Program-made: the position numbers and the translations under genes
The notes under the pieces: generated by a model
Told to the model about the DNA's origin: nothing
The model's input: the letters and a program-made list of their open reading frames with translations, nothing else
The model's database searches: none
In this document: positions 8,345 through 16,782 of the stretch, in pieces
Layout of the letters: the number at the start of each line of letters is the position of its first letter
How positions within the stretch are numbered: position 1 is the first letter of the stretch
NCBI RefSeq assembly: GCF_036199905.1
Contig: NZ_CP108109.1
Location: 6,640,501-6,704,500, forward strand
Reading direction: 5' to 3'
Length of the DNA stretch: 64,000 nucleotides
Source of the DNA: Streptomyces sp. NBC_00223
GTDB lineage: Bacteria > Actinomycetota > Actinomycetes > Streptomycetales > Streptomycetaceae

Positions 8345-8767
8345 ATGCCCACCTCGGAAGCCGCCGTCATCGCCGCCGAACTGCGCACCGCGATGGGCAA
8401 GCTCACCCGACGTGTCAAACACGAGGACCGCATCCCGCTGGGCCAGGTCGCCGTGCTCGGCGCACTCGACCGCGACGGCGCCATGACCACCAGCGACCTC
8501 GCCGCCGATCAGCGCGTACGCCCTCAGTCGATGGCCCGGGCGGTGGGGCTGCTCATGGAACAGAACCTGATCACGCGCCGGGCGCACCCCACGGACGGCC
8601 GCAAGTCGCTGGTCGAGCTGTCGGACGCGGGCCGGGCCGCGCTCGAAGCGGAGCGCGGCCGCAGGGCCGGTTGGCTCGCGCAGGCCATCGAGGCCGAACT
8701 CACCGATGAGGAGCGGGCGTTGCTGGCGCGGAGCGCCGCCCTGCTGGAGCGGCTCGCCACACGCTAG
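8345..8767 (+). CDS. MarR family transcriptional regulator
   Basis: A 140-residue winged-helix protein of MarR length. Visible are the N-terminal dimerisation helix, the recognition region (GAMTTSDLAADQRVRPQSMARAVGLL) and the wing RRAHPTDGRKSLVELSDAGRAAL, where the conserved DGR sequence contacts the minor groove. The ATG at 8345 follows a -10-like hexamer by 5 bases and has no ribosome site, so the message is probably leaderless. It is divergent from the enolase gene, sharing a palindrome-rich control region, and likely represses it in response to an unidentified ligand. Confidence 0.92.
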   Translation: MPTSEAAVIAAELRTAMGKLTRRVKHEDRIPLGQVAVLGALDRDGAMTTSDLAADQRVRPQSMARAVGLLMEQNLITRRAHPTDGRKSLVELSDAGRAALEAERGRRAGWLAQAIEAELTDEERALLARSAALLERLATR

Positions 8768-8926
8768 TGCCGTGACCGGAAAGGTTCACCGCTTCGCGAC
8801 GCCCTGCACGGCACCTCGCTGCGTTGTCGAAGTCGCCCGAGTACGCCCAGTACGAGGGCGATTCTCCGCCTTGCGATGCACCGCACCGGACGCCGCGAAC
8901 CAGGCAAACCTTTCCGGCCACGGCAC
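8767..8926. repeat. 160-bp imperfect hairpin, MITE-like element
   Basis: The terminal 20 bases (GTGCCGTGACCGGAAAGGTT, 8767-8786) match the reverse complement of 8907-8926 with one difference. Inside, the two halves continue to pair imperfectly, with TTCGCG and GTACTC/GAGTAC-like blocks, to a centre near 8845. There is no coding capacity. The structure is that of a miniature inverted-repeat element or bidirectional terminator-like hairpin; from memory similar hairpins are dispersed in Streptomyces genomes, which a search would test. Confidence 0.65.
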
Positions 8927-9252
8927 TCGACGGGTCATTCCGAGGTGATCAGCGGTCGTGGGCCCGGCAATGCCGGAGAGTCCCGCCGTGGATGTCCTTG
9001 CCCGCACGTCCGCCGACCGCCAAGTGCTCGAACTGTCGGCCCGTGAGGTCGACCCGTTCTGCCAACCCACCCTCGCTTCCGTGCGATCCGCGTTGCCGAA
9101 GGGTGAACGCGCGCCTTTCGATACGGAGACGGAAGAGCGCCCACCGACGTCTCACATGGCAGAACCACTGACCTTGTCGTGGCAGAGACATTGCGGGCTC
9201 CGGCGGAAGTTGCGAAAGTTATCGCAATATTCCAGCGGAGGGTGGTCGGGTC
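8927..9252. other. Intergenic stretch before DUF2264 gene
   Basis: Gene-free region of ~325 bases between the hairpin element and the DUF2264 gene. Short open frames exist on both strands but show neither a recognisable family nor a ribosome site. Its only interpretable element is the palindrome at 9210-9227. Confidence 0.5.
9210..9227. promoter_or_regulatory. Putative operator upstream of DUF2264 gene
   Basis: TTGCGAAAGTTATCGCAA has perfect 6-bp arms (TTGCGA/TCGCAA) and an imperfect GAAAGTT centre, resembling LacI-family operators of the CGAAAGTTTCG type. It ends 25 bases before the ATG, with a GGAGGG ribosome site in between, a good place for a repressor site. Confidence 0.5.
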
Positions 9253-11034
9253 ATGGCGGGCGGCACGGACGGGCGGACGGCACGCGAGCAGACACAGGCG
9301 TACGTCCGGGAGCTGGCGGAACCCCTGCTGCCGTACATCAGTCCCGGCGGGGCCCGGATCAGGCTCGGGGTGAACGCCGCCCACCACGACGACAACGCCG
9401 CCGACCTGGAGGGATACGCCCGTCCGCTGTGGGGTCTGGCACCGCTGGGCGCGGGCGGCGGGGAGTTCGCGCACTGGGACCACTGGGCCCGCGGCCTGGC
9501 CGCCGGCACCGACCCCGAGCACCCCGAATACTGGGGCGCCCCCGGCGACGTCGACCAGCGGCTGGTGGAGATGGCCGCCATCGGCTTCACCCTCGCGCTG
9601 GCCCCCGAACGGATCTGGGACCCGCTCAGCGGCGCCGAGCGCGACCGCGTGGGCGCCTGGCTCGCGGCCTGCCTGCACCGGGTGACCGCCGCGAACAACT
9701 GGAACTTCTTCCCCGTCATGGTCAGCCTCGGCCTGGACCGGGTCGGCTACGCCCACGACCGCGACGCCCGGCACACCCGGCTCGACCGGCTGGAGACCTA
9801 CGCGCTGTCCGGCGGCTGGTACGCGGACGGCGCCACCCCGCAGCGCGACTACTACATCCCCTGGGCCATGCACTTCTACGGCCTGATCTACGCCGCCCTG
9901 GCCAGCGACCAGGACCCGGTCAGGGCGGCCCGATTCCGGCAGCGGGCGGGGGAGTTCGCACTCGGCTTCCGGCACTGGTTCGCCGACGACGGATCCGCCG
10001 TGCCGTACGGCCGCAGCCTGACCTACCGTTTCGCGCAGGGCGCCTTCTGGGGCGCGCTGCCGTACGCGGGCGTGGACGCCGTACCCGCCGGCGAGGTCAA
10101 GGGGCTGCTGCTGCGGCATCTGCGGTGGTGGCGGGACCGTACCGCGCGGACCGCGCCGCACGGGCTGCTGACCATCGGCTACGGCTATCCGCAGCCCGCG
10201 ATCGCCGAACAGTACAACGGGCCCGGGTCGCCGTACTGGGCGATGAAGGCGTTCCTGCCGCTCGCGCTCCCCGCCGAGCACCCGTTCTGGACCGCCGAGG
10301 AGCGGCCGCTGCCGTCCGACCTGCCCGAGGCGCTGGTCCAGCCCGAACCGGGCGCGGTGCTGATGCGCTCCGGAGGCGATGTGACGCTGCTCAGCGGGCA
10401 GCAGCACAACCGCTGGGCGCGCGGCGGCTCCGCGAAGTACGCCAAGTTCGCCTACTCCACCCGCTTCGGCTTCAGCCTGCCGGTCGGCGAACTCGGCCTG
10501 GAGCAGGGGGCGTACGACTCCATGCTCGCCGTCAGCGACGACGCGGGGGAGGGCGAGCCGGTCCACTGGCGGGTCCGCGAGGAGCCGGTGGACACGGCGA
10601 CCGGGGAGGACGGCACGATCGTCAGCACCTGGCGGCCGTGGCCCGACGTGGAGATCACCACCTGGCTCACGGCGGCCGCGCCCTGGCACCTGCGCACCCA
10701 CCGGGTCCGTACCGGGCGGACCCTGCACACCGCCGAGGGCGGCTTCGCGGTGGACCGCGACGGCGGACCGACGGTCCGCGAGGAGACCGCCGGCAGCGCG
10801 CTCGCGGTGTCCCCGGCGGGCGATCTCAGCGGACTGCGCGACCTCGGCGGCGCCCGCGCGGGCCGGGTGATCGACCTCCAGCCGGGCACCCACGTCTACT
10901 TCCCGCGAACCGCGCTGCCGTTGCTCGCGGCCACTCTCGCCCCGGGCACCCACTGGCTGCGCTCGGCGGTGCTGGGCGCGTCCCCCGAGCAGGCGGCCGC
11001 CTGGGAGGACGCGCCGCCGGAGCAGCGCTACTGA
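9253..11034 (+). CDS. DUF2264 domain protein, probable carbohydrate-related
   Basis: Encodes 593 residues. The N-terminal two thirds carry the DUF2264 pattern: a helical region with RPLWGLAPL, the WGAPGDVDQRLVEMAAIGFTLAL segment, NNWNFFPVMV and the GGWYADG...RDYYIPWAMHFYGL stretch, typical of an alpha/alpha-toroid fold like that of unsaturated glucuronyl hydrolases. The C-terminal third is beta-rich. No signal peptide is visible, so it is likely cytoplasmic. The family has no firmly established reaction; association with polysaccharide breakdown is inference. The GGAGGG ribosome site and upstream operator support this start. Confidence 0.88.
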   Translation: MAGGTDGRTAREQTQAYVRELAEPLLPYISPGGARIRLGVNAAHHDDNAADLEGYARPLWGLAPLGAGGGEFAHWDHWARGLAAGTDPEHPEYWGAPGDVDQRLVEMAAIGFTLALAPERIWDPLSGAERDRVGAWLAACLHRVTAANNWNFFPVMVSLGLDRVGYAHDRDARHTRLDRLETYALSGGWYADGATPQRDYYIPWAMHFYGLIYAALASDQDPVRAARFRQRAGEFALGFRHWFADDGSAVPYGRSLTYRFAQGAFWGALPYAGVDAVPAGEVKGLLLRHLRWWRDRTARTAPHGLLTIGYGYPQPAIAEQYNGPGSPYWAMKAFLPLALPAEHPFWTAEERPLPSDLPEALVQPEPGAVLMRSGGDVTLLSGQQHNRWARGGSAKYAKFAYSTRFGFSLPVGELGLEQGAYDSMLAVSDDAGEGEPVHWRVREEPVDTATGEDGTIVSTWRPWPDVEITTWLTAAAPWHLRTHRVRTGRTLHTAEGGFAVDRDGGPTVREETAGSALAVSPAGDLSGLRDLGGARAGRVIDLQPGTHVYFPRTALPLLAATLAPGTHWLRSAVLGASPEQAAAWEDAPPEQRY

Positions 11035-11131
11035 GGGGGTGACCGGGCGGGTCGGGGCGGGCCCGGGCGCAGGGGTGGCCGGGACAGGGGGGACGGGGGA
11101 GCCGATGGTGCGGCGGGTGCGGGGACGCTGT

Positions 11132-11143
11132 TAGCGTCGTCCC
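11132..11143 (+). promoter_or_regulatory. -10 element of dapD, leaderless transcript likely
   Basis: TAGCGT (11132-11137) matches the actinobacterial TANNNT -10 box and lies 6 bases before the dapD ATG. No ribosome-binding sequence is present. Transcription would start at or next to the start codon, giving a leaderless mRNA. No convincing -35 box was found. Confidence 0.55.
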
Positions 11144-12124
11144 ATGACTGACACCCGTGCCCCCGGCGCCACCGGCCTCGGCCTCGCCACCGTCGCCGAC
11201 GACGGCACCGTACTCGACACCTGGTACCCCGCCCCGGAACTCACCGAGGCACCGGGCCCCGCGGGCAGCACACGCCTCACCCCCGAGCAGGCCGCCGAGG
11301 CCCTGGGCGCCTCCGCCCCCAAGGCGCTGGGCCCCGACCCCCGCCGCGGCGTCGAGGTCATCGCCGTCCGTACGGTCATCTCCTCGACCGACGACAAGCC
11401 CCTCGACGCGCACGACGCGTATTTGCGGCTGCACCTGCTCAGCCACCGCCTGGTCCGCCCCAACGGCCTGAACCTCGAAGGTCTGTTCGCCCTCCTCGCG
11501 AACGTCGCCTGGACCTCGCTCGGCCCGGTGCCCGTGCCGCACATCGAGGCGACCCGGCTGGCCGCCCGCGCGGAGGGCCTGCACCTGGCGGTGTACGGCA
11601 TCGACAAGTTCCCCCGGATGACCGACTACGTGGCCCCCTCCGGCGTCCGGATCGCCGACGCCGACCGGGTCCGCCTGGGCGCCCACCTCGCCGCGGGCAC
11701 GACCGTCATGCACGAGGGCTTCTGCAACTTCAACGCGGGCACGCTGGGCACCTCGATGGTCGAGGGCCGGATCTCGCAGGGCGTCGTCATCGGCGACGGC
11801 TCCGACGTCGGCGGCGGCGCGTCCATCATGGGCACCCTCTCCGGCGGCGGCACGCAGATCATCTCGGTCGGCGAACGCTGCCTGCTCGGCGCCGAGTCGG
11901 GGCTCGGCATCGCGCTGGGCGACGACTGCGTGGTCGAGGCCGGGCTCTACGTCACCGCGGGCACCCGCGTCACCCTGCCCGACGGCCAGATCGCCAAGGC
12001 CGTCGAGCTGTCCGGCGCCGACAACCTTCTCTTCCGCCGCAACTCCACCACCGGCAAGGTCGAGGTGCTCCAGCGCACCGGCTCCTGGGGCGGGCTCAAC
12101 GCGGCGCTGCACAGCCACAACTGA
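11144..12124 (+). CDS. dapD: Tetrahydrodipicolinate N-succinyltransferase DapD
   Basis: Encodes 326 residues, the long actinobacterial/mycobacterial type of DapD. It transfers succinyl from succinyl-CoA to tetrahydrodipicolinate in the meso-diaminopimelate/lysine pathway that feeds peptidoglycan. The N-terminal domain spans about residues 1-165; a left-handed beta-helix follows, with short turns such as [42 protein letters not shown] and [17 protein letters not shown]. The family normally forms trimers. The gene appears monocistronic between a leaderless promoter and a terminator. Confidence 0.95.
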   Translation: MTDTRAPGATGLGLATVADDGTVLDTWYPAPELTEAPGPAGSTRLTPEQAAEALGASAPKALGPDPRRGVEVIAVRTVISSTDDKPLDAHDAYLRLHLLSHRLVRPNGLNLEGLFALLANVAWTSLGPVPVPHIEATRLAARAEGLHLAVYGIDKFPRMTDYVAPSGVRIADADRVRLGAHLAAGTTVMHEGFCNFNAGTLGTSMVEGRISQGVVIGDGSDVGGGASIMGTLSGGGTQIISVGERCLLGAESGLGIALGDDCVVEAGLYVTAGTRVTLPDGQIAKAVELSGADNLLFRRNSTTGKVEVLQRTGSWGGLNAALHSHN

Positions 12125-12140
12125 CGCTAGGTCAGTCCGT

Positions 12141-12169
12141 CCGCGCCCGGCGCTGTCCGCCGGGCGCGG
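12141..12169 (+). terminator. Hairpin terminator after dapD
   Basis: A 12-bp GC stem (12141-12152 with 12158-12169) with a 5-base loop begins 17 bases after the dapD stop codon. There is no T-run, as is common for Streptomyces terminators. Confidence 0.7.
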
Positions 12170-12776
12170 GCGTATGTCGTCGTGGGGCGCACGGTCCGGG
12201 CAAGGGCGCCGTCCGACGGCCGCCCGTCCGGGGCGAAGGGCAACGGCCCCCGCGCCCACGGCGGATCGCCCGCCACCTGTACGGGCGGAAGTACGGCCAT
12301 GGTCTGCCGGGCACCGGCCGCCGACAGGAACCGTCCGGTCAACTCCCTCGCGTCCACCGCGGATCCGCTCACGGCCCCCGCCCTGCCGTCTGCCCCCGCC
12401 GCCCACGCAACGGCCGGCGTTCCCCGCCCGACGTGATCCGCGGTGAGTCCGGCCCGGACCCCCGCGACGCGCGGGTGCCGCTTTCGGCGGCGGGTGCTCG
12501 GACGGCCGGATGGGCACAGGGCGGGGCGCCGGGTCAACCGGGGCGGTCCGAACACCCTCACCCGACCGGCTGAATCACCGGCGAAGACGGGTCCGTGGCC
12601 CGCCCGGGTCGGCCAGGACGCGACCGGGAACCCCTGCGCAGGCAATACGCTGAACCTCACGCGTCCCCCGCCGTGTGTGCCCGCCGTGGGCCCGCGGCCG
12701 CGCTCCGCCCTGCCGCGCCCGAACCGTCCCCCCGTGCCCGTATCCTCGACACTTTCGCCGAATGGGAGCCCGTCCG
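12170..12776. other. Gene-free stretch between dapD and hypothetical gene
   Basis: About 600 bases without a supportable gene. Several frames stay open because of base composition, including one of ~219 codons on the minus strand, but codon-position GC is flat and no family is recognisable. The promoter of the gene at 12777 should lie at the right end. No clear repeats were seen. Confidence 0.5.
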
Positions 12777-14348
12777 ATGCCCGCAAGTCCCCTCGTCCTG
12801 CCGCCGGTACGGCTGCTTCCCGTGGACGACCTCGCGCGGCAGGCGCTCGCCGTCCCGCTGCTGGACCGCGCGCTGCGGCTGACCCGCTGGGCCGCGCCGT
12901 ACCGGCGGGTGGACGGCATGGGCGAGCTGCTGGAGGACGATCTGCCGCTGGCCGCCGCGGAGTTGGGGCTCGCGGACAGCGGTGAGGAAGGGCTCGTCGG
13001 GACCGTCCAGGCGTGGGGTGTGGCCGTCGACACCGGGCTGCTCGTCCTGGAGATCGAGGAGGAGGCCGAGGAGTCCACCCCGGTCGGCGAGGCGGCCGGA
13101 CGGGTGGTGCAGGGGCCGACGTACTCCCGGATCGGTACCGGAGACCCGCGCGAGATCGTCGACCTGTGGCTGGCCGCTGCCGAATCCGCGCTGGCCGAGG
13201 CCGCCGCGCCGGACTTCGAGGGCCTGCGGAGCGAACCGATCGACGGTGTCAGGGAGTCGCTGCTCGACGAGCTGGACTGGGACCCCGAGGAGGAGGCGGA
13301 GCTTCTGGACAGCGCCCTCGCCAACCTCTACGCGCTGATGGCGATGGACGACGGCACGGGCGAGTCGCCCGCCGCGGGCGCCGTGCCGCTGCCGGTGCTC
13401 GCCGCGTCCCTCGTCGTGCCCGACGAGATGGAACAGCCGAGCGACGCCGTGCTCGAAGAGGTCACCGAGGTGATGATGCGGCTCGACGACCACTTCCGGC
13501 TGCTCGCGCCGACCGGGCTGCTGGACTACGACCCGGTGGACGAGACGCTGATCGAGGAGGAGCGCGAGGACCAGGGCCACGAGGGCGATCGGCCGGACGC
13601 CGCGGCCGGCGCTTCCGCCGAAGGGGCCGGTGCGGCCGAGGAGTTGAACAGCCTCGACGACCTCGACCCCGACGAGATCTCCCGCTACGGGCTGGTCCGG
13701 CTCACCCCGCTGGGCGTGCACGGCCTGCGCGAACGGCTCGCCGACGCCGGCGCCCACGCGCCCGCCCTCGGCGACCTCGTGGGCGCCCCCGCCGAGGAAC
13801 TGCTCGACGCGCTGGCCGACTACCCGGACCACTCGGCCCGCGCCGAGGCCGAGTTGTGGCTGGCCGATCGTGAACCGGCCGACGCGGCACGGGAGTTGCT
13901 GGCCGCGAGCCGCGGCGACGACCCGGCCGCGCCCGGCCGCCGGCTGATGTGCCAGCAGACGCTCGCCCTGCTCGGCGCCGAGGCCGAGCCCGCCGTGCGC
14001 GAGGTGCTGGACGACCGGCGGCTCGGCGGCCTCGCCCGGGTCTGGCTCACCGAGCACGACGCCGCCGACATCCCCGCGCCCGGCGCGGACATGGTCTTCT
14101 GGCTCACCATCGACACGCTGGCCGCCCAGCTCGCCGCGGACGACGCGCCCGAACTCCTCTCCGAGCTGGTCCGCGATCTGGTCGCCCGGCACGACGGCTT
14201 CTTCGAGCAGGCGTGGCGGGTCGACCACCCGGCCACCGCGGACGTACTGGAGGCCATGGGCCGCCTCCACCCGGACCGCAAGGCCGCGAAGGACGCCCGC
14301 AAGGCCGCCTTCAAGGCCCGCTCGCGCGAGGGCGGCACGGCGAGCTGA
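12777..14348 (+). CDS. Conserved hypothetical protein, acidic and helical
   Basis: Encodes 523 residues with no recognised catalytic motif. The N-terminal ~330 residues are acidic (runs such as EIEEEAEE and EEEREDQGHEGD) and predicted mostly helical; the C-terminal ~170 residues contain HEAT-like helical pairs (SARAEAELWLADREPADAARELL; AEAEPAVREVLDDRRLGGLARVWL). No signal peptide or membrane segment. The start chosen is the ATG giving MPASPLVLPPVRLLPVDDLA. Good codon bias supports a real gene, probably a conserved actinobacterial protein of unknown function. It may mediate protein interactions, but this is only inferred from the fold. Confidence 0.8.
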   Translation: MPASPLVLPPVRLLPVDDLARQALAVPLLDRALRLTRWAAPYRRVDGMGELLEDDLPLAAAELGLADSGEEGLVGTVQAWGVAVDTGLLVLEIEEEAEESTPVGEAAGRVVQGPTYSRIGTGDPREIVDLWLAAAESALAEAAAPDFEGLRSEPIDGVRESLLDELDWDPEEEAELLDSALANLYALMAMDDGTGESPAAGAVPLPVLAASLVVPDEMEQPSDAVLEEVTEVMMRLDDHFRLLAPTGLLDYDPVDETLIEEEREDQGHEGDRPDAAAGASAEGAGAAEELNSLDDLDPDEISRYGLVRLTPLGVHGLRERLADAGAHAPALGDLVGAPAEELLDALADYPDHSARAEAELWLADREPADAARELLAASRGDDPAAPGRRLMCQQTLALLGAEAEPAVREVLDDRRLGGLARVWLTEHDAADIPAPGADMVFWLTIDTLAAQLAADDAPELLSELVRDLVARHDGFFEQAWRVDHPATADVLEAMGRLHPDRKAAKDARKAAFKARSREGGTAS

Positions 14349-14479
14349 GGCGGGCCGGCGGGTGGGGCGGTTCGGCGAGTTGGGGCGGGCCGGCGTGCGG
14401 CTCGCGGTCAGGCGCGAGGTGCGGCCCGCGGTCCGGGATGCGGTCCGGCGCGTGGGGGCGGTCGTATACGGTCGTGCGC

Positions 14480-15124
14480 TCAGCAGCCGTTGAGCACCGA
14501 CCTGAGCTTCGTCTTCTCGGCGGTGTCCACGTCGAGACCGTAGTAGTGCTTGACCTGCACCCAGGCCCGCGCGTACGTGCACTGGTACGACGCCTGCGGC
14601 AGCCACTCGGCCGGGTCGTCGTCGCCCTTGGAGCGGTTGGACGACGCGGAGACCGCGAGCAGTTGGGGGCGGGTCACATCGTTGGCGAACGCCTGCCGCT
14701 GCGCGGTGGTCCACGCCCACGCGCCGGACGCCCACGCCTCGGAGAGCGGTACGAGGTGGTCGATGTCGAAGGTCGAGGGGTTGGTGGTGGTCACGCCGTC
14801 GTACGGGCTGGTCCAACTGCCGGAGGTGGCCGTACAGGCGCTGTTGGTCACGACGTCCGAGCCGTCGCGCTTGAGCACGTACTCCCGGGTGTTGCAGGTG
14901 CCCGAGATGGTGATCCAGGTCGGGAACAGGCTGCGGTCGTACGTGGACGCGTGCGTCTCGTCGGTCGCCGTCATGCCCGACAGGTAGGTGAGGGCGGTCG
15001 AGGCGGCGATGGGGGTGGGCAGGGCGGCCTGTGCGCTGCCGCCGCCCGCGAACAGCGCGGTCGCGGCGAGCAGTACGGAACCGGCGGCGGCGCAGACGCC
15101 GTGCAGGAGACGGTATTTGGGCAT
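14480..15124 (-). CDS. Secreted HNH endonuclease (DUF1524 family)
   Basis: Encodes 214 residues. Residues 1-34 are a Sec signal peptide ending in SAQA. The nuclease core is the DUF1524-type HNH motif FDIDHLVPLSEAW, followed by RPQLLAVSASSNRSKGDDDPAEWLP, where the DH, the N and the downstream H/N residues form the metal site. Four cysteines could make disulfides, consistent with an extracellular enzyme. Likely degrades extracellular DNA or RNA for nutrient or phosphate scavenging or competition. A 12-bp palindrome sits 2 bases before the start codon, pointing to direct repression at translation or transcription start. Confidence 0.9.
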   Translation of the reverse strand: MPKYRLLHGVCAAAGSVLLAATALFAGGGSAQAALPTPIAASTALTYLSGMTATDETHASTYDRSLFPTWITISGTCNTREYVLKRDGSDVVTNSACTATSGSWTSPYDGVTTTNPSTFDIDHLVPLSEAWASGAWAWTTAQRQAFANDVTRPQLLAVSASSNRSKGDDDPAEWLPQASYQCTYARAWVQVKHYYGLDVDTAEKTKLRSVLNGC

Positions 15125-15126
15125 GG

Positions 15127-15138
15127 GGGAGCGCTCCC
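15127..15138. promoter_or_regulatory. CebR-like palindrome at the nuclease start
   Basis: GGGAGCGCTCCC is a perfect 12-bp palindrome and matches the core of the published Streptomyces CebR (LacI family) box, TGGGAGCGCTCCCA, as remembered. It overlaps the expected ribosome-binding region of the secreted nuclease gene on the minus strand. It also resembles the AGAGCGCTCT elements around the DUF1996 gene. Confidence 0.55.
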
Positions 15139-15398
15139 GTGGCTAGGGGTGTGGGGTGGGGGACCGGCGATCTCTTTCAGGGTCCCGGCCACGGGTCTAT
15201 GCGGGTAGATGTGAGGCGGTAAAGGTTGGGTGACCAACAGATGACCGTCTGTGCAGAAGGAGTGCCGGACCTGCGAACGGCCCGCCCCCCGCGTGGAATC
15301 GCACCGCCCGGCGGCCAACCCTCGTGCCTCCGACCCCTGTTGGGCGGCCTGCCCCCGGGCAGGCGCTCGCGGGGAAGCGCTCGGGTACGGTCTCGGGT

Positions 15399-15836
15399 AT
15401 GACTACCGATGCCACGACCGGCGAACGCCAGTCCAGGAACGCCTCGATCATGTCCGAACTGCGCGCGAACGGCGGCCGGCTCGGCAGCGGGCAGGTGCTC
15501 GTCATCGTCACCACGGTCGGTGTGCGCACCGGACGCGAGTTCGAGACACCGATGTGCGTGCGGGAGGACGGCGACGATCTGATCGTCGCCGCCTCGGCCG
15601 GCGGTCAGCCCCGGCACCCCCAGTGGTACCCGAACCTCGTCGCCCACCCCGAGGTCGGCGTCGAGTACCTCGGCGAGTCGTTCCGGGCGACCGCCGCCAC
15701 CGTGACCAACGGTCCCGACCGCGACCGCCTCTTCCACCTGCTGAGCGAGGAGATCACCGGGCTGTACGGCTACCAGGACCGCTGCCGGAACGACCGGCAG
15801 ATCCCCCTCGTACGCCTCACCCGCGCGGCGGGCTGA
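15399..15836 (+). CDS. Nitroreductase-family deazaflavin (F420)-dependent oxidoreductase
   Basis: A 145-residue split beta-barrel protein of the DDN/F420H2-dependent reductase family. The family pattern is visible: LVIVTTVGVRTGREFETPMCVREDGDDLIVAASAGGQPRHPQWYPNLVAHPEV. The GxxTG and GG.P.HP.WY.NL.A motifs bind the deazaflavin phosphate and ring. It probably reduces a small substrate with F420H2 in the cytoplasm; substrate unknown. The ATG at 15399 lies 7 bases after TACGGT, a possible -10, so the message may be leaderless. Confidence 0.88.
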   Translation: MTTDATTGERQSRNASIMSELRANGGRLGSGQVLVIVTTVGVRTGREFETPMCVREDGDDLIVAASAGGQPRHPQWYPNLVAHPEVGVEYLGESFRATAATVTNGPDRDRLFHLLSEEITGLYGYQDRCRNDRQIPLVRLTRAAG

Positions 15837-15900
15837 CGGTCCCCGACGGGGCCGGCGCGCGCGGCACGTGATCCTTCCGCGGGGCGGTGACCGGTCGCCG

Positions 15901-16755
15901 TCAGCGCAGCGCGTCGATCGCGCGCACCACCAGGGCCCGAGCGTCGGCCCCGTACACGGCCATGGCCCGCAACCGCTCGAACGCGGCGACGTACAGGGCG
16001 ACTTCGCCGGGCCGGCTGACGGTCACCTCCGCCGAGAGCAGTTCCACCGACACCAGACGGTCGTCGTACACATGGAAGGTCTCCTGCGGCCACATTCCGC
16101 GCGCGCGTGCCGTGCCCGGGATGATGCCCAGCGACACCGCCGGCAGCGCGCCGGCCGTCAGCAAGTGGCCGAGCTGCGCGGCCATCGCCTCCGCGTCACC
16201 GATCCGGTAGCGCAGTGCCGCCTCCTCGACGAGGAACACGAACCGGTGCCCCGGCTGGTGGATGACCCGGGACCGTTCGACGCGGGCCCGCGCGGCCTCG
16301 GGGCCGTCGTTGACGGGGATCTGCCGGAAGTCAGCGATCGTCGACAGCAGCGCCGCGGCGTACCCCTCGGTCTGGAGCAGGCCCGGCACCATTGTCGACG
16401 AGTAGACCCGGAAGAGCGCCGTCTCGTGGAAGAGCCGTGCGGCGCTCTCCTGGAGTTGTCGCATCCCGGCCCGGACCTGCTCGCGCCACTCCCGGTACAT
16501 CGACTCGGCGTCGAGGGACCGCGCGATCAGATCCTCGGCCTGTGCGGACTGCTCGCACGCGGCCGACCAGCGGCGTATGTCGACGGCGGAAGGGGCTGTC
16601 CGCCCGTTCTCGATACGGGAGGTCTTGGCGTGGTGCCAGCCGCACCGGTCGGCCAGCTCGGTGACCGTCAGCCCGGCACTCTTGCGCATGGTGCGCAGGC
16701 GCCGTGCCACCGCCTCCCGCGCGGCTTGGGCGGAGGACGACGGTGATTCGGGCAT
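15901..16755 (-). CDS. XRE-type HTH regulator with DUF5753 domain
   Basis: Encodes 284 residues. The N-terminal ~65 residues form an XRE helix-turn-helix (LRTMRKSAGLTVTELADRCGWHHAKTSRIENGRTAPS). The remainder is the DUF5753 domain (HETALFRVYSSTMVPGLLQTEGYAAALL; VFLVEEAALRYRIGDAEAMAAQLGHLL), a Streptomyces-typical putative sensor. Such genes form many paralogous whiJ-like clusters with small partners. It follows the DUF6879 gene by 27 bases, so they share a transcript, and its activity is probably modulated by the small protein(s) upstream. Target genes are unknown. Confidence 0.93.
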   Translation of the reverse strand: MPESPSSSAQAAREAVARRLRTMRKSAGLTVTELADRCGWHHAKTSRIENGRTAPSAVDIRRWSAACEQSAQAEDLIARSLDAESMYREWREQVRAGMRQLQESAARLFHETALFRVYSSTMVPGLLQTEGYAAALLSTIADFRQIPVNDGPEAARARVERSRVIHQPGHRFVFLVEEAALRYRIGDAEAMAAQLGHLLTAGALPAVSLGIIPGTARARGMWPQETFHVYDDRLVSVELLSAEVTVSRPGEVALYVAAFERLRAMAVYGADARALVVRAIDALR

Positions 16756-16782
16756 GGGCTGGACCTGTCGGTGCGGCTGGCG

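Noticed and set aside
8927-9180. Possible transposase remnant near the MITE-like hairpin
   Set aside because: Neither strand gave a recognisable transposase motif; the short open frames lack any family signature.
8935-10953. A 672-codon minus-strand frame opposite the DUF2264 gene
   Set aside because: No domain, codon bias follows the plus-strand gene, and no ribosome site at a possible start.
12127-12786. A 219-codon minus-strand frame between dapD and the hypothetical gene
   Set aside because: No family resemblance and flat codon-position GC; it would overlap the dapD terminator and the start of the next gene.
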